64,000 nucleotides of DNA, taken from contig NZ_LDRT01000049.1 in the NCBI RefSeq assembly GCF_001476655.1, positions 1 to 64,000 on the forward strand, written 5' to 3'. The stretch is from Microbacterium testaceum. GTDB taxonomy: Bacteria; Actinomycetota; Actinomycetes; Actinomycetales; Microbacteriaceae. The notes beneath the pieces were generated by a model, which was not told the origin of the DNA, did not search any database, and worked only from the letters and a program-made list of their open reading frames with translations. Both the position numbers and the translations under genes were made by a program. This document shows positions 62,581 through 64,000 of the stretch, one piece after another. Numbering within the stretch: the stretch's first letter is position 1; each line of letters begins with the position of its first letter.

Positions 62581-63397
62581 GGTGTCGATACCTATCTCTG
62601 ATGAGAGCGGCAACAACTACGACCACGAAGCGAAGATTGCCGTAAAGATAGCGTTTACCAAGTCGCCTAGGCTCGCACAGCAGCCTATATAGCCACTCGA
62701 ATCCTGAGTGCTGGATAAACGGAGGGGCTTCACGTACTGTGTTTGCTACAAAATCAAACGCAGCACCCACATTCAGTACCGGTATCTGCAGCCGTTGCGC
62801 TATCGCAGTACCGACGTAATCCTGTTTTGGCGTACCAAGGCCGAGCCAGACGAGGTCTGGGCCCGCAGCCGCCACACGCTCAGCGCACTCCTTTATGAAC
62901 GACTCGTCCGCTGTCGCGAAAGGTGGGGAGTAATGTCCAACCACGCGGGCGGACGGATACTGAACTTGTACACTCGATCGCAGGCTCCGAAGCGTATCGG
63001 GAGAAGAACCTAGAAAGAAATGACGAAGCGGCGCACGCGCGCTGTCATCCAATACTGCTCGAAACATCGATGGCCCTCGTAGTCGATGCGCTCGGTCAGC
63101 GGACTTGCGCGTGAAGTTCATCACCCATACGACTGGCGAACCGTCCGGGAAATTTACACTCCCCTCGTCCGACATGATTTTAAGATACTCTGGATCATCG
63201 TTCGCGAGCGCCACATTCCATGCGTTGGCAAATCGGACATTTATCCCGCGGTGGTCAGATCTCGCGAGCGTGGAGATCCACCGGACGACGTTTTCTGGTT
63301 CTGCCACCGCGAACCGCACGTGCCCTACTTCGACCGTCGGGAACACAGATTGTGGATGATCACGATCAGGAATTACTTGTTCAAACATTTGTGTCAT
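62573..63397 (-). CDS. WecG/TagA/CpsF-family glycosyltransferase
   Basis: A 274-residue GT26 enzyme that adds a sugar (often ManNAc-type) to a lipid-linked acceptor. VRFANAWNVALANDDPEYLK, NFPDGSPVVWVMNF and PDLVWLGLGTPKQDYV followed by LNVGAAFDFVA are family hallmarks. ATG 63397 overlaps the stop of the next upstream gene (ATGA). Confidence 0.87.
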   Translation of the reverse strand: MTQMFEQVIPDRDHPQSVFPTVEVGHVRFAVAEPENVVRWISTLARSDHRGINVRFANAWNVALANDDPEYLKIMSDEGSVNFPDGSPVVWVMNFTRKSADRAHRLRGPSMFRAVLDDSARAPLRHFFLGSSPDTLRSLRSSVQVQYPSARVVGHYSPPFATADESFIKECAERVAAAGPDLVWLGLGTPKQDYVGTAIAQRLQIPVLNVGAAFDFVANTVREAPPFIQHSGFEWLYRLLCEPRRLGKRYLYGNLRFVVVVVAALIRDRYRHRG

Positions 63398-63999
63398 TTG
63401 CCCTTCAAACGGGCCAACATAGCGCGGCTGACATCCGATACCCACTTGATCATTGTATTTCGCGGCACACCCAAGACCCGAGCCATCAGACGTAGGACTT
63501 TGCCTTCGTCCCCATAGTTGAGACCGGAAGTAGAGGCTCCCAGCCGACGCGTGCGCTTATAGAGTCGTCGAATGCCGTACCGCTTCTCGGCCGGCAAATG
63601 CCACAGCGCCAAATGCAAGTCGCTTGGATCCTGATTACGCGGCTTGAGGGGCTGCGTCCAAATTCTCTTGATGAAGCGGTTCGCACCCCCGACGGGAATT
63701 CCGAGCTGGCTATAGGCGACGCTCAGCACGTGAGCTTCTTCGAACGCGTATTTTACGCCTCCGCCTGAGAGCAGAAAATGCTCCGCAAGTATGGATGCAG
63801 CTTGCTCGTAAACGCTGCCGATAACGTCTCCACGAAGCGCCACAAACTCACCGCCCGAGTAGTCCAGCACACCCTGGTTCTGCCACCCAGGCGCCATCTT
63901 GATAGTCATTTCTCTGCGTGACAGACCGTTCACTACATGGTCTTCGGGGTAATCGATTTTCAGCGTCAGCGCGCCCTGTATGCCAACCTCTTCCCACAT
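63394..63999 (-). CDS. Probable polysaccharide-biosynthesis protein, 5' part outside window
   Basis: The visible 201 residues end a gene that probably begins beyond the window, although a Met happens to lie at its edge. The sequence has aromatic and charged stretches (WQNQGVLDYSGGEFVALRGD, FALLSGGG-like segment near the middle) and a basic C-terminal end (WVSDVSRAMLARLKGK). Not assignable to a family. It is coupled by ATGA to the WecG-like gene. Confidence 0.4.
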   Translation of the reverse strand: MWEEVGIQGALTLKIDYPEDHVVNGLSRREMTIKMAPGWQNQGVLDYSGGEFVALRGDVIGSVYEQAASILAEHFLLSGGGVKYAFEEAHVLSVAYSQLGIPVGGANRFIKRIWTQPLKPRNQDPSDLHLALWHLPAEKRYGIRRLYKRTRRLGASTSGLNYGDEGKVLRLMARVLGVPRNTMIKWVSDVSRAMLARLKGK

Positions 64000-64000
64000 T

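Noticed and set aside
1-64000. CRISPR arrays, insertion sequences, rRNA genes, phage modules
   Set aside because: None seen: no regularly spaced repeats, transposase or integrase motifs, or rRNA-like sequence. The only RNA gene found with confidence is tRNA-Arg.

Overview
The window looks like chromosome from a high-GC Gram-positive actinobacterium, most likely a Microbacteriaceae member such as Microbacterium. The evidence is strongly G/C-biased codon use, many ATGA/GTGA stop-start overlaps, a DtxR/IdeR-type iron box, actinobacterial protein families (DUF2510, Excalibur, choice-of-anchor G) and GTG/TTG starts. The genus is inferred from gene content only.

Layout. 1-9 kb is ordinary chromosome: a truncated AlkA-like glycosylase, two siderophore-interacting flavoproteins (one directly behind an iron box), a lipoprotein with an apparently dead Lon-type protease domain, a tandem GNAT protein, a MerR/DUF4188 divergent pair with a double operator, a sulfurtransferase and an amine oxidase. 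9.2-18.4 kb is an amino-acid uptake and catabolism block: two paralogous APC permeases, two IclR regulators, a homoserine dehydrogenase-aldehyde dehydrogenase operon, an Lrp regulator and a methionine gamma-lyase-type PLP enzyme. 18.4-23.1 kb holds a surface-protein operon built around a SipW-type signal peptidase and two cargo-like proteins. 23.4-27.5 kb contains a large LuxR ATPase regulator and an unexplained element of about 160 nt, present twice, each copy ending in a hairpin and lying about 60 nt upstream of a gene (a histidine phosphatase and a MarR regulator). 27.6-29.4 kb holds L-serine dehydratase and tRNA-Arg(ACG).

30.4-47.3 kb is a RiPP (thiazole/oxazole-modified peptide) cluster. 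A two-component system diverges from a small Cys-containing peptide gene. A translationally coupled operon follows: ocin-ThiF-like partner, YcaO, azoline dehydrogenase, LanB glutamylation protein, LanB-C elimination protein and membrane M50-like protease. Then come precursor 1, an ABC exporter, a second YcaO, a membrane protein and precursor 2. The two precursors share a leader, and their cores consist almost only of Ser, Thr, Cys and Ala. The expected logic is cyclodehydration of Cys/Ser/Thr to azolines, oxidation to azoles, tRNA-Glu-dependent dehydration of remaining Ser/Thr, leader removal and export. No separate pyridine synthase is visible, so a goadsporin-like linear azole/dehydroamino-acid peptide fits better than a classical thiopeptide.

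47.5-50 kb carries a secreted M6-type metalloprotease fusion and a Dabb protein. 50-64 kb is a polysaccharide locus: GDP-fucose synthesis (gmd, fcl), a fucosyltransferase-like protein, a Wzx-type flippase, a Wzy/ligase-like membrane protein, an acyltransferase and six complete or partial glycosyltransferases. From about 52.1 kb the base composition becomes visibly less G+C-rich and includes a 424-nt stretch without a supported gene, as is typical of exchangeable surface-polysaccharide islands.
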